In this document: piece by piece, positions 41,016 through 49,232 of the stretch | Numbering within the stretch: position 1 is the stretch's first letter | How the letters are laid out: each line of letters starts with the position of its first letter | Source of the DNA: Roseivivax marinus | Lineage (GTDB): Bacteria; Pseudomonadota; Alphaproteobacteria; Rhodobacterales; Rhodobacteraceae | Assembly: GCF_900109705.1 (NCBI RefSeq) | Contig: NZ_FOAI01000011.1 | Coordinates: 62,001-126,000 of the forward strand | Length of the DNA: 64,000 nucleotides | Direction of reading: 5' to 3' | Position numbers and translations under genes: made by a program | The notes under the pieces: model-generated | What the model saw: only the letters and a program-made list of their open reading frames with translations | Databases searched by the model: none | What the model was told of the DNA's origin: nothing

Positions 41016-41555
41016 TCACCCGTAGCGCTTGAGATAGGTCCAGGTCGGGACCACCGCATCACGGGCGACGGACACGGCCTCGGCGTCGCCGATATACTCG
41101 AAGCCGCAATGGATCAGCACCCGAGCCGACGCCGGGTTGTCCTTGAACACGCTCGCGAAGATCGTGCAGTTACCGAGCGGGTTGGCCTCGACCAGCATCC
41201 GCACCGCCTCGGAGGCGATGCCGGTGTTCCACGCCTCCGGCGCGATCCAGTAGCCGATCTCGGACTGGCCGCGGCCCACCTGCGTCAGCGATACGATCCC
41301 GGCCAATGGCGCGCCGCCCGAGCGGCTCGCGTCGATGGCCCAGACCTCCTCGGTCCGATCGGGGTCGTGGGCGGCAGCGACATAGGCCGCGGCGTTGCCG
41401 GGCGGCAGCGGGTGCGGCACCGTCGTCGTCATACGCGCCACGCGCGCGTCGCCCGCAAAGCGTTCGATCCAGGAAACGTCGCTCGCCGACGGCGTCCGCA
41501 GATCGAGCCGCGTACCGGTGATGAGCGATTGCGTTGTGACGTGATCGAGGCTCAT
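41016..41555 (-). CDS. GNAT-family N-acetyltransferase (RimJ/RimL-like)
   Basis: The protein has 179 residues: TGTRLDLRTPSASDVSWIERFA at the N-terminus, EIGYWIAPEAWNTGIASEAVRML as the acetyl-CoA motif, and VFKDNPASARVLIHCGFEYIG at the end. These are typical of RimJ/RimL-type acetyltransferases, which act on N-termini or small molecules. It lies between rpmA and obgE, where such a gene is commonly found in this order of bacteria. Substrate unknown. Confidence 0.87.
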   Translation of the reverse strand: MSLDHVTTQSLITGTRLDLRTPSASDVSWIERFAGDARVARMTTTVPHPLPPGNAAAYVAAAHDPDRTEEVWAIDASRSGGAPLAGIVSLTQVGRGQSEIGYWIAPEAWNTGIASEAVRMLVEANPLGNCTIFASVFKDNPASARVLIHCGFEYIGDAEAVSVARDAVVPTWTYLKRYG

Positions 41556-41657
41556 GCCTCGCCCTCCCTGACCTGTCCGAGGGGCCCTCCCGGCCCCGGC
41601 CCAGCGCCTACACGCCGAAGATGACGGGCGCGTGGCAGTGCCATGCCCTCAAACGCG

Positions 41658-41688
41658 AAAAGGGGACCGGCGCGTTCCGCCGATCCCC
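41658..41688 (-). terminator. Rho-independent terminator of rplU-rpmA
   Basis: On the minus strand GGGGATCGGCG and CGCCGGTCCCC (one G-U pair) enclose a five-base loop and are followed by TTTT. It lies 26 bases after the rpmA stop, so the GNAT, obgE and pro genes probably have their own promoter or depend on read-through. Confidence 0.85.
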
Positions 41689-41713
41689 TCAATGTGACGT
41701 GACGGCGCGTCGC

Positions 41714-41983
41714 TTACTCGGCGGCCTCTGCCACCGGGAGCACGGAGATGAACGTCCGGCCCTTGAGGCCTTTGCTGAACGTCACCGACCCCTCTTCGGT
41801 CGCGAAGATGGTGTGGTCCTTGCCCATGCCGACGCCGGCGCCCGGCCAGAACTTCGTGCCGCGCTGACGGACGATGATGTTGCCGGGGATCGCGCGCTCG
41901 CCGCCGTAGAGCTTGACGCCCAGTCGACGGCCGGCGGAGTCGCGTCCGTTGCGGGAGGAACCGCCTGCTTTCTTGTGTGCCAT
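41714..41983 (-). CDS. rpmA: 50S ribosomal protein L27
   Basis: The protein has 89 residues, beginning [20 protein letters not shown] and containing [19 protein letters not shown] and [15 protein letters not shown], the invariant L27 sequence. It sits at the peptidyl-transferase centre. It follows rplU after a 15-base gap. Confidence 0.98.
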   Translation of the reverse strand: MAHKKAGGSSRNGRDSAGRRLGVKLYGGERAIPGNIIVRQRGTKFWPGAGVGMGKDHTIFATEEGSVTFSKGLKGRTFISVLPVAEAAE

Positions 41984-41998
41984 AGGTCGTGTCTCCTC

Positions 41999-42676
41999 TT
42001 ACTTCTGAAGGTCCGCGGCCTGCGCGACCCAGCCTTCTTTCTCGGCCTTATTGCTGATCGAGTCGTCCAGGGCAGCGAGGTCGTCCTCGGTCCAGGCGGC
42101 GATCTGCGCGAAGGTGGTGATGCCGGCCTCGTGCAGCTTCTTCTCGAGCGCCGGGCCAACGCCCGACAGCTGCTTGAGGTCGTCTGCAGCGCCGTCGGCC
42201 ACGCCGGATGCGGCGGTGGTCTTGGCCTGCGCCTCGTCCTCGGCCACCCGCGCGGCCATGTCGGACTGCTCTTCACGGTTGGTCGTGTGCTTGGACACGC
42301 CAAGGCCCGCAACGCCCGCGGCGCCTGCGCCGATGGCGGCCTTCACGCCGGTCTTGTCACCGCCCGAGGTCAGGATGTCGGTCACGCGCACCAGCGTCAG
42401 CTGCTGGCGGTGGCCCTTCGTCCGCTTCGAGCTGTGCTTGCGGCGGCGCTTCACGAAGTGAATGACCTTGTCACCCTTGATCTGGTCGACGATCTCGGCC
42501 TGCACGGCCGCGCCGTCGATCAGCGGGGCGCCGACGGTGGTCTCGTCGCCGCCGAGCATGAGAATCTCGTTGAACTGCACGGTCTCACCGGCATCCGCCG
42601 CGAGCTTCTCAACCCGCAGGGTATCGCCCGAGCGAACCGTGTATTGCTTGCCGCCGGTCTTCATCACAGCGAACAT
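41999..42676 (-). CDS. rplU: 50S ribosomal protein L21 with a C-terminal helix-hairpin-helix extension
   Basis: The protein has 225 residues, more than twice the usual length. Residues 1-104 are a complete L21 (MFAVMKTGGKQYTVRSGD, VIHFVKRRRKHSSKRTKGHR, VTDI). An Ala/Gly-rich linker (about 105-160) leads to LKQLSGVGPALEKKLHEAG and the following ITTFAQIAAWTEDDLAALD, a helix-hairpin-helix domain of the kind that binds nucleic acid backbones. Long L21 proteins of this form occur in Rhodobacterales; the function of the tail is unknown. Confidence 0.95.
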   Translation of the reverse strand: MFAVMKTGGKQYTVRSGDTLRVEKLAADAGETVQFNEILMLGGDETTVGAPLIDGAAVQAEIVDQIKGDKVIHFVKRRRKHSSKRTKGHRQQLTLVRVTDILTSGGDKTGVKAAIGAGAAGVAGLGVSKHTTNREEQSDMAARVAEDEAQAKTTAASGVADGAADDLKQLSGVGPALEKKLHEAGITTFAQIAAWTEDDLAALDDSISNKAEKEGWVAQAADLQK

Positions 42677-42880
42677 GGTGCGTCTTCCTTGTCTCTACCG
42701 CGTCCGTCGGCCCCCGGGTCCGGGCGTTGGGGACCGCGCGATGCGGTCCGCCTGGAACAGCGCGCCCCTGTCGGGGACGTCGTTTTGGCTATAAATGCGA
42801 AGCGGGGCACAAGGCCCCGGCTCACTCAGTCCGCGCGCACTACGCGGAAAGCCCCCCGCCTGTCAAGCCCGCGGGCGGCC

Positions 42881-43699
42881 TCAGAGCTCGGTTCCGGCCA
42901 TCTGTCGCGCGGCCGCGAGGCCGATGGCATAGGAGATCTCGTTATACATCGTGTTGAACCCCGCAAAGAGCGCGCGATTGAGAGCGCCACCCTCCGGGCT
43001 GTCCGACATTTCCGTGTAGCGGGCCAGTTCCTCGGGGTCGAGAGGCTCGTAGGCCATCAGCAGGTAGCCATAGAGCCACTCGGCCGTGTCGGCGCGTGTC
43101 TCTTCCTCGGACAACCACACGTCGGCCAGCACCTCTTCCTCCGTCAGCGCGATGGCGCCGCCGTCGCTGAGGCCGCGATAGAAGGCGAGGCTCGCATTGA
43201 GTGCCCCCGACACGTTCTGCTCCACGAGGTCGTTGGCCTCCACGAAGGCCTCAACGCCGTTCAGACGCTCTGCCTCCGTGGCGTGGGCGGTGCGGTAGAC
43301 CGTCCGCGCCGCCTCCTCGACCTCGGGGTCGACCATGGCGGCGCGGGCATCGAGTTCGAGCTCGACCACGCGCCGGCCGAGATCGCTCTCGAAGAAGTCC
43401 GCCAGCGCCTCGGCCTGGTCATCCTCGAGCTCCGCGCGAATGCCGGAGACCACGCTCTCCTGCATCTTGTCGGTATCGTAGATCCGCCCCACCGTGTCAC
43501 GCCAGCCCTCCGAAGATTCGGTGCCCAGCATTTCGACGGCCAGCTCGTCGGCGTAGACCAGCCCCTCGTCGCGCATGATTCCCACGACCTCGTCGAGGCG
43601 CAGCGCGGCCACGAGGTCGTCCACCGGCGCGGCGGACGCGTGCGTCGGCACGGCAACGAGAAAGGCAGCGCCGACGGCGCCCGCGAGGCGGTCCAACAT
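42881..43699 (-). CDS. DUF2059 periplasmic protein
   Basis: The protein has 272 residues with a Sec signal peptide (AGAVGAAFLVAVPTHASA, cleavage after ASA). The mature part is acidic and helical, containing the DUF2059-type block LADFFESDLGRRVVELELDARAAM. Function unknown; the family is periplasmic and widespread. It lies between rplU and tRNA-Ser, transcribed away from the tRNA. Confidence 0.75.
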   Translation of the reverse strand: MLDRLAGAVGAAFLVAVPTHASAAPVDDLVAALRLDEVVGIMRDEGLVYADELAVEMLGTESSEGWRDTVGRIYDTDKMQESVVSGIRAELEDDQAEALADFFESDLGRRVVELELDARAAMVDPEVEEAARTVYRTAHATEAERLNGVEAFVEANDLVEQNVSGALNASLAFYRGLSDGGAIALTEEEVLADVWLSEEETRADTAEWLYGYLLMAYEPLDPEELARYTEMSDSPEGGALNRALFAGFNTMYNEISYAIGLAAARQMAGTEL

Positions 43700-43864
43700 G
43701 GCATTCGTTCCAATTCGAGGCTTTTATACAGACCTAGAGCCGCCCTGCCCCACCCTCAAGACAAACTCGCGTGCGGGGGCTGAAACGCCGGCGTGGAAAA
43801 ACCGTGAAAACCGGGTTGCACCGCTCCGCCACGCGCGTTACATGCCGCCTCCACAGACCCCCGC

Positions 43865-43954
43865 GGAGAGGTGCCGGAGCGGTCGAACGGGGCGGTCTCG
43901 AAAACCGTTGACCCTTCACGGGGTCCCAGGGTTCGAATCCCTGTCTCTCCGCCA
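43865..43954 (+). tRNA. tRNA-Ser (anticodon CGA), integration site of the downstream element
   Basis: Acceptor strands GGAGAGG and TCTCTCC, anticodon stem GCGGT/ACCGT with loop CTCGAAA (anticodon CGA), a long variable arm, T arm CAGGG-TTCGAAT-CCCTG, discriminator G and encoded CCA (43952-43954); 90 bases. An integrase gene begins 145 bases downstream in the same direction, the usual arrangement when a tRNA 3' end is the attachment site. A second copy of the 3' end was not found in the window. Confidence 0.94.
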
Positions 43955-44099
43955 TAAACACCGCATCTATCTCCCGAAATATTATTGTATTACAGCTAGT
44001 TGAATCTCGAAACGCTCTTCCGAACCGGCTAGAGCGCTCTCCAATGCCTGCATTTTGCTACACAAACTGCTACACGTGTCGTGCAGGAACGGAGGCATC

Positions 44100-45374
44100 A
44101 TGAACATCATGAAGCGCGGGAAAGTGTGGAATCTGCGGCGCCGCGTGCCGAAACGCTACGCGCCCGTAGAGGAACGCGGCGAAATCTGGATCAGCCTTCA
44201 TACCGACTCGGAGCGCGCAGCGCGCGACAAGGCCCCGGGCGTCTGGGAGGAGCAGATCGCGGTGTGGGAGGCCAAGCTGGCAGGAAACGACACGACGGCT
44301 TCACGTCACGTCGATGCGATGCGCGATATCGCTGCCGCGAAAGGGCTACGTTACATGCCGATGGACAAGGTGGTCGACCTGCCCCTCGAGGCGCTTCTGA
44401 GCCGGATAGAGGCCATTGGCACGAAGGGACATCGTCCTGATCCCGTAGAGGCAGCCGCGGTGCTCGGCACGGCAAAGCACTCCATGATGACGGTCACGCA
44501 AGCTCTCGAGACCTATTGGTCGCTCGCCAAGGACAAGACATACGGGAAGAGCGCCGATCAGATCCGCCGCTGGGCGAACCCCCGCAAAAAAGCCGTGAGG
44601 ATCTTCGTGACGGTCGTAGGGGACAAGCCTATCGACGAAATCACCGCCGATGACATGCTGGACATGAGGACGGCCCTGCAGGACCGCATTGAGGCGGACG
44701 CGATCAAGCCCCAGAGCGCAAACAAGGACCTGATTCATCTCGGGGATGTCCTGAAGACGGTCAATAGTATGAAGCGGCTCGGCCTCGTCCTTCCGCTCGG
44801 TGGCCTTACCTTCAGGGAGGCCGAACAAGAGGAACGTCCGTCGTTTTCGGATGCATGGATTCGCGATCGCATTCTAAAGAACGGGGCTCTCTCCCAGCTT
44901 GATCCGGAAGCCCGCGCCATTCTCTTGGGAATGATCAATACCGGTTACCGGCCGAGCGAAGCCGCCTGCGCACTTCCAGGGCAATTCCGCCTGAATGCGG
45001 ACGTGCCACACCTGATGGTCCAACCCCGTATCGACAGGCAAATTAAGAATAAGAACTCGAAACGGTTGCTGCCTCTGGTTGGCGTAAGCTTGCAGGCCCT
45101 CCGAGATTTTCCTGAGGGTTTTCCGCGCTACCGAGATGACAATTCGACCTTGTCGTCTACAATCAACCGATATCTTCGAGGGCATGGGTTGATGGAGAGC
45201 GATAGGCACGTCATGTATTCCTTACGCCACAGCTTCGAAGACCGTTTGCTACGGGCCGGTATCGATGACCGCATTCGGAGCGACTTGATGGGTCACACCT
45301 CGCATCGGCAAAAGTATGGCGACGGCGGCGGGCTCGAATTCAAAGCGAAAGCTCTTCAGAAAATCGCATTCTGA
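44100..45374 (+). CDS. Tyrosine-type site-specific integrase
   Basis: The protein has 424 residues. The N-terminal part (MKRGKVWNLRRRVPKRYAPV) is the DUF6538-like arm-binding region, followed by a SAM-like core-binding domain and the catalytic domain with Arg in NTGYRPSEAA, YSLRHSFEDRLL (the His-x-x-Arg-like box), LMGHTSHRQ and the nucleophile Tyr in KYGDGG. GGAGG lies five bases before the ATG. It probably catalyses insertion into and excision from tRNA-Ser. Confidence 0.92.
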   Translation: MNIMKRGKVWNLRRRVPKRYAPVEERGEIWISLHTDSERAARDKAPGVWEEQIAVWEAKLAGNDTTASRHVDAMRDIAAAKGLRYMPMDKVVDLPLEALLSRIEAIGTKGHRPDPVEAAAVLGTAKHSMMTVTQALETYWSLAKDKTYGKSADQIRRWANPRKKAVRIFVTVVGDKPIDEITADDMLDMRTALQDRIEADAIKPQSANKDLIHLGDVLKTVNSMKRLGLVLPLGGLTFREAEQEERPSFSDAWIRDRILKNGALSQLDPEARAILLGMINTGYRPSEAACALPGQFRLNADVPHLMVQPRIDRQIKNKNSKRLLPLVGVSLQALRDFPEGFPRYRDDNSTLSSTINRYLRGHGLMESDRHVMYSLRHSFEDRLLRAGIDDRIRSDLMGHTSHRQKYGDGGGLEFKAKALQKIAF

Positions 45375-45625
45375 CTAATGCCTCTGACCATCGCCTTCGC
45401 CCGCGCCGATGCCGACTGCTTCTCTCTCGCAGCTTCGAGTTCGGTCTCCAACCTTACGAAGATCTCGAGATACGCATCGTCGGACTCCACGAGCATCGCA
45501 GCACGCGTCAAAGCCCGCTCGATCCGCGCAACCTGACGATCGGTCGTGCAGGTGCGGCACGGCGTCGGATGGGCGCTCCGGGCACGATCGTTAGTGTTGA
45601 ATTTTGGGCGGCTCGATACTGTCAA
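45356..45625 (-). CDS. Hypothetical protein, convergent with the integrase
   Basis: The coherent part has about 89 residues ending CRTCTTDRQVARIERALTRA, then ESDDAYLEIFVRLETELEAA and REKQSASARAKAMVRG. This looks like a real helical protein. The start is unsure: a TTG at 45625 is proposed; the frame stays open to 45823 but upstream composition is not convincing. The stop lies 19 bases inside the integrase 3' end. Not recognised. Confidence 0.45.
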   Translation of the reverse strand: MTVSSRPKFNTNDRARSAHPTPCRTCTTDRQVARIERALTRAAMLVESDDAYLEIFVRLETELEAAREKQSASARAKAMVRGISQNAIF

Positions 45626-45875
45626 AACAGGCGTCTTCGTTCGCGCAGGCGCGTCTACCCTCTCGGGCGGTGATGATGGCCCGGTCGCCCGGGAGTGACG
45701 TGCAAGCCGGAAAATCACGTGCCATCGCCTGAGGCGGTTGCAGCGTCGAACTTCGTTCCCGATCGGACCGAGAACCAATTTTGCCGTCTTGCATTCAAGC
45801 AGATACGCGCAAAAATTTCCCACTTAAGGGATTATCCACATTTCTTACGAGATAGACGAAATACGTGGGCCGGAT

Positions 45876-46127
45876 TCAAAGATCGAAATCCGGCGTGTGG
45901 CTGTCATCTTCGCGGTCGGCGCCGCAAATTCGACGCGCGTTCGCCGCTTCGGAAAGCTGTTTCCGGACGTTCTCACACCATTCAGGGCCAGGCTCACCCC
46001 GCCCGAGGGACAGGACGATGTCCTCGTGGTCATGGGCTACGCGAATACACTCTTGCCCATCCTGATCAACGCCGAACCTCGTGAACCTCGAACCACCGAA
46101 AACCTCCAATACCAGTTGTCGCGTCAC
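45876..46127 (-). CDS. Hypothetical protein, possible third gene of the mob operon
   Basis: A GTG at 46127 overlaps the TGA of the upstream coiled-coil gene as GTGA and opens an 83-residue frame that is identical in phase with the long relaxase frame. The protein begins MTRQLVLEVFGGSRFTRFGV and includes HDHEDIVLSLGRGEPGPEW and CENVRKQLSEAANARR. Either a separate small protein or the relaxase C-terminus; the coupled start favours the former. Confidence 0.45.
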   Translation of the reverse strand: MTRQLVLEVFGGSRFTRFGVDQDGQECIRVAHDHEDIVLSLGRGEPGPEWCENVRKQLSEAANARRICGADREDDSHTPDFDL

Positions 46128-47663
46128 TGCGAGCCATTCGACTCGCGAGCTGGCGGCAGGCCGAGCATTTCGATCAAGTGGTCGACTTTCGCGGCCATCT
46201 CTGCCTGGATCGCGGCCTTCCGGGCGAGCGCCTCCTCCATCCGCCGCTCCATGGCCTGAAGGTCGTCCAGCGTCACCGCCCCTGCCAACCTCGGTGCTGC
46301 CTCTCCCATGTGCCGCGACGCGCTCGTCATCGCGCGCTCGACGCGTGAGAGCTGCTCGATGATGTCGTCCAAGCGGTCCGCCAGAGATCCGTCCGTTCGG
46401 CGTTCGAGGAGCGTCTCGAGGAGTTCGATCAGGCGTTCCATGCGATGGTTGACAGGATTTGCGTCGGGTAAGGTCGTCACAGGTCGTCTCCAATGTGAGT
46501 GCGAGGTCCGTCAGGGTTTTAGGCGCAAGTGCGGCGATCGCTCGGGCCGAAACGAGATCGGATAGGGCCCTCATGAGCCGGTCAATCAGACGTCCGAGCA
46601 GAGAACTCCGCGCGCCGCCAGACGTCATCAGCGGCCTCGGACGGTCGAGTAGCTGTGCAGGTTCTGGCAGGATGACATCCGGCCAAGTGCGCGACGATAA
46701 ATTGCGGCGATTGAAATCGGCTCTCCGATTAAGGGCCTGCGTGAGGCGTTTCGGCGCGGCAGCGATCTCGAGTTGCCGAGCCGACATCGCATCGAAGGGA
46801 TCAATCGCATCCTCCGCACCGTCTCCGAGCGCGGCGCCACGGAAGGTGACTCGAGGCCCCTGCCCGTCGATCGGCCCGCACGTGATGTCGGCGCGCGACT
46901 GGCTCGTGACCGCCCAGCCGTAGGGTCCGAGACCCGCACCGACATGCGCGACGATATCGTCGCGAGCGGCGAGACCCGCCGCGGTCGCCTGGCGGCAGAG
47001 CGACCATGCCCGGTAGCGCGGATCGCTCTGATCGACGCCGACCTGCTCGCCACGCTCGGCCCGCCGCATCAACTCGGCGGCCGCTTTGGCCATCCAACTG
47101 GGTGGCGTAATATGTCGCCGCCGCATCGGGCAGCGCGGGTCCGCCCAGCCGAAAGTCGCGTTTACGACGTCGGTGTAGGCATCCCAGTCGTCCCGGCTCT
47201 CGCGTCCGGGCGGATGCGGGTTGATGCTTTTGAGCTGATCGCCGGGAAGTCCGACCGCACGCGGTAGGAGCAGATTGACCTCGAGACGTCCCAGATGCGT
47301 GTGCGTCGATGCGAGGACCGGCGGTCGGGCGGCTAGGGGCACGCCAGCATAGGCCATCTCGAGCAGCAGTCGCAGGGCACCGGAAACCGCGGTCCGTGAC
47401 GCGGAAGCCCCATCATTGAATCTCCGGACATCGAGCTCGTCAGGCGAGAAACTCAACACGCAGGACCTGTATCGAGACCGGAACGGCAGAGCGTCGATAT
47501 ACGCACCGACGAGGGATTGCGCTCCGAACAGAATTTCGGGTGCAGGATCGCGGCCGACGATCACCGATCGACCATCCAGCTGTTTCCGCACGCGCGCGGC
47601 CAAGAAATAGTCGATCGCGCCAGAGGCCGGTCCGCTCTGGTATTTGGACCACGTCAGGATCAT
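45876..47663 (-). CDS. Relaxase/mobilisation nuclease
   Basis: The ATG at 47663 overlaps the MobC-like stop as ATGA. The N-terminus (MILTWSKYQSGPASGAIDYF) and the metal-binding segment STHTHLGRLEVNLLLPRA resemble relaxases of Rhodobacteraceae mobilisable elements, which nick oriT and bind the strand covalently. The frame stays open for 595 codons to 45876, but from about 46480 its composition becomes shadow-like, while another frame (46124-46480) has clear coding bias. So the original protein probably ended near 46480 and its stop has been lost or shifted. The last 83 codons again look coding and may be a separate gene (see 45876-46127). Confidence 0.65.
   Translation of the reverse strand: MILTWSKYQSGPASGAIDYFLAARVRKQLDGRSVIVGRDPAPEILFGAQSLVGAYIDALPFRSRYRSCVLSFSPDELDVRRFNDGASASRTAVSGALRLLLEMAYAGVPLAARPPVLASTHTHLGRLEVNLLLPRAVGLPGDQLKSINPHPPGRESRDDWDAYTDVVNATFGWADPRCPMRRRHITPPSWMAKAAAELMRRAERGEQVGVDQSDPRYRAWSLCRQATAAGLAARDDIVAHVGAGLGPYGWAVTSQSRADITCGPIDGQGPRVTFRGAALGDGAEDAIDPFDAMSARQLEIAAAPKRLTQALNRRADFNRRNLSSRTWPDVILPEPAQLLDRPRPLMTSGGARSSLLGRLIDRLMRALSDLVSARAIAALAPKTLTDLALTLETTCDDLTRRKSCQPSHGTPDRTPRDAPRTPNGRISGGPLGRHHRAALTRRARDDERVAAHGRGSTEVGRGGDAGRPSGHGAADGGGARPEGRDPGRDGRESRPLDRNARPAASSRVEWLAVTRQLVLEVFGGSRFTRFGVDQDGQECIRVAHDHEDIVLSLGRGEPGPEWCENVRKQLSEAANARRICGADREDDSHTPDFDL
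46124..46480 (-). CDS. Coiled-coil small protein nested in the relaxase frame
   Basis: The GTG at 46480 opens 118 residues with strong GC third-position bias. The protein is a predicted coiled coil: MERLIELLETLLERRTDG, LADRLDDIIEQLSRVERAM, LQAMERRMEEALARKAAIQA, then AAKVDHLIEMLGLPPARE. It sits in a different frame from the relaxase. Possibly a mobilisation accessory protein. The overlap pattern with its downstream neighbour (GTGA) is that of a translationally coupled operon. Confidence 0.6.
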   Translation of the reverse strand: MTTLPDANPVNHRMERLIELLETLLERRTDGSLADRLDDIIEQLSRVERAMTSASRHMGEAAPRLAGAVTLDDLQAMERRMEEALARKAAIQAEMAAKVDHLIEMLGLPPARESNGSQ

Positions 47664-48019
47664 CGACCACCACTCCGTCCGGAACCGCCATCCGCGACGG
47701 CCGCGGCGATTTCTTCGATCCGCGCGGCGACCCGGTCGAGGGCATCCGCAAGTTGGAGCTGGTCGAGTGCGGCCTCGCGCCCTGCAATGCTGTCCGAGAT
47801 TTCCGACAGCGCTTGCTGGGATACAGTCAACAGACGGATCACATCGACCTCGAAACGGCGCGAAGTGTATTCCGAGCGCGCAAGAGCAGCGTCGACGAGA
47901 TACGCCGAGATCGAGAGCCCGGCCGTCTCGGCCTTTTCGCGAACGCACTGCCACTCCCCGTTAGTCGCGTGAATGCGTCGGGGCCTCGTTTCGCTCTCCC
48001 GGTTGCGGCGATGTCCCAT
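47660..48019 (-). CDS. MobC-like relaxosome accessory protein
   Basis: The protein has 119 residues. TRPRRIHATNGEWQCVREKA followed by AETAGLSISAYLVDAALARS is the ribbon-helix-helix pattern of MobC-type proteins that bind oriT and help the relaxase. A helical C-terminal part (LTVSQQALSEISDSIAGREA) follows. Overlaps the relaxase start by four bases (ATGA). Confidence 0.65.
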   Translation of the reverse strand: MGHRRNRESETRPRRIHATNGEWQCVREKAETAGLSISAYLVDAALARSEYTSRRFEVDVIRLLTVSQQALSEISDSIAGREAALDQLQLADALDRVAARIEEIAAAVADGGSGRSGGR

Positions 48020-48428
48020 GCGTCAACTCCTCTACTACGGACCCGTCCGAGGGGCCTCGCTCCAGATCGGCAGATCCCGATCGCGGCTCATCGGATTATC
48101 GGAAAAAGATGATCTCGCAGGCGAGCTTTGCGTGGCGAGGCGGTCTCCGCTGCCGCACTCCCAAACGAAGATGCGCGCAGCGAGTTCTTCAGATTTTCGA
48201 GCCCCTTAAAGAATCTGATGAACCTGCCCAGCGATGGCATGGGCCAGTGCAGGATCATTCGCTAATTTTGCGATCCGGCCGCACGCGCGAGGGAACTCCA
48301 TAAAGTATTTCGCGGGAAGTGGGCGGGCCAAAGAGGCCACACAATGCAATGGAGTGAGGTGCTCGGTGGCGCCGAACTCGGCTAGGGCGTCGGGCCGCGC
48401 GCATGCGGCACCCGGGCGCAACGACGTG
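48020..48428. other. Intergenic region of the mobilisation module, possible oriT
   Basis: No gene is firmly supported; a 71-codon minus-strand frame (48206-48421) ending in FPRACGRIAKLANDPALAHA could be a small protein remnant. The stretch lies between kfrA-like and mobC-like genes, where oriT is usually found. CTCGC-AG-GCGAG (48114-48125) is a short dyad that could be part of it, but no known nic motif was recognised. Confidence 0.35.
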
Positions 48429-48872
48429 CTAGGCCCCCCTCGCGCGCGTCTTGCCGGCCTCGATACCCTTTCTCAAGCTATCGAGAATACCGTCGACGGA
48501 CCGCAACTGGTCCTGCATCACACGCCGCCGTCCGACCTCGCGCTCCAGGCACTGACGCTCTGCCGTCTCGAGCGCCTCAATCACCCTGCGGCGAATGTCC
48601 TTCAGGACAAGCAGAGGCTCTTCGGTGACATTAAGCTCGGCATGGATCCCAGCCACGATCGCGGCCTCCAGCTCCTGTGCCGTTGCGGTCCCCGGCCGCT
48701 GCTCAACATCGATCTTGACCGACCGCGAGATGCGGGCCAGCCGATCATTGCCGGCAGGCCCCTCAAGGATCTCGCGGACCTGGTTGTAAGTGGGCCACTC
48801 ACCATGCTGGTCGCGGAAAGCAAGGATCGCCGTGCGGATTTCGGCGTCGGTCTTCGTGGGCGTCTTGGGCAT
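48429..48872 (-). CDS. KfrA-like N-terminal DNA-binding protein
   Basis: The protein has 147 residues. The N-terminal part AILAFRDQHGEWPTYNQVREILE has the helix-turn-helix pattern of KfrA_N, a domain of plasmid-borne DNA-binding proteins, and the C-terminal half (LKDIRRRVIEALETAERQCLEREVG, in pieces) is a short coiled coil. It is much shorter than classical KfrA. Probably a maintenance or copy-control factor of the element. Confidence 0.55.
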   Translation of the reverse strand: MPKTPTKTDAEIRTAILAFRDQHGEWPTYNQVREILEGPAGNDRLARISRSVKIDVEQRPGTATAQELEAAIVAGIHAELNVTEEPLLVLKDIRRRVIEALETAERQCLEREVGRRRVMQDQLRSVDGILDSLRKGIEAGKTRARGA

Positions 48873-49009
48873 AACTTTTTACTCCTCTGTTGGACGGTGA
48901 CGAGGTATGCGCCAAGATTTCTCACGGAAGCGCGGCGGCGAGGTTATCCACATATCCGTTGCAGAGACCGTTCCCATCATCGGCAATTGATGATCAACGC
49001 ATCTCGTCG

Positions 49010-49232
49010 ATGCGGCTTATCCATCAAGCGGCCCTCGACACCGCGGCACGGGCGCGCGACGCTGCCGCTCTTGCCATCAAGACGGCCACCGAGGCGCGGG
49101 ACGCGGCCGGCAAGGCCATCACCGAGGCCGAGACGGCCTTCGCCGAGGCGCGGCGCCAGACCCTGGAAAGCGGCCTGACCCAGCTTCCGGAGAGCCCGGC
49201 CGGCGCCAAGGAGGCGCTGGCCAATCTCCAAG
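49010..49232 (+). pseudogene. Ala-rich coiled-coil protein, truncated by the IS3 fragment
   Basis: The ATG at 49010 opens MRLIHQAALDTAARARDAAA, followed by AITEAETAFAEARRQTLESG and SPAGAKEALANLQG, a heptad-like helical protein with good coding bias. At 49231-49233 the sequence changes abruptly into an IS3-family transposase in another frame, so the C-terminus is lost. Confidence 0.6.
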
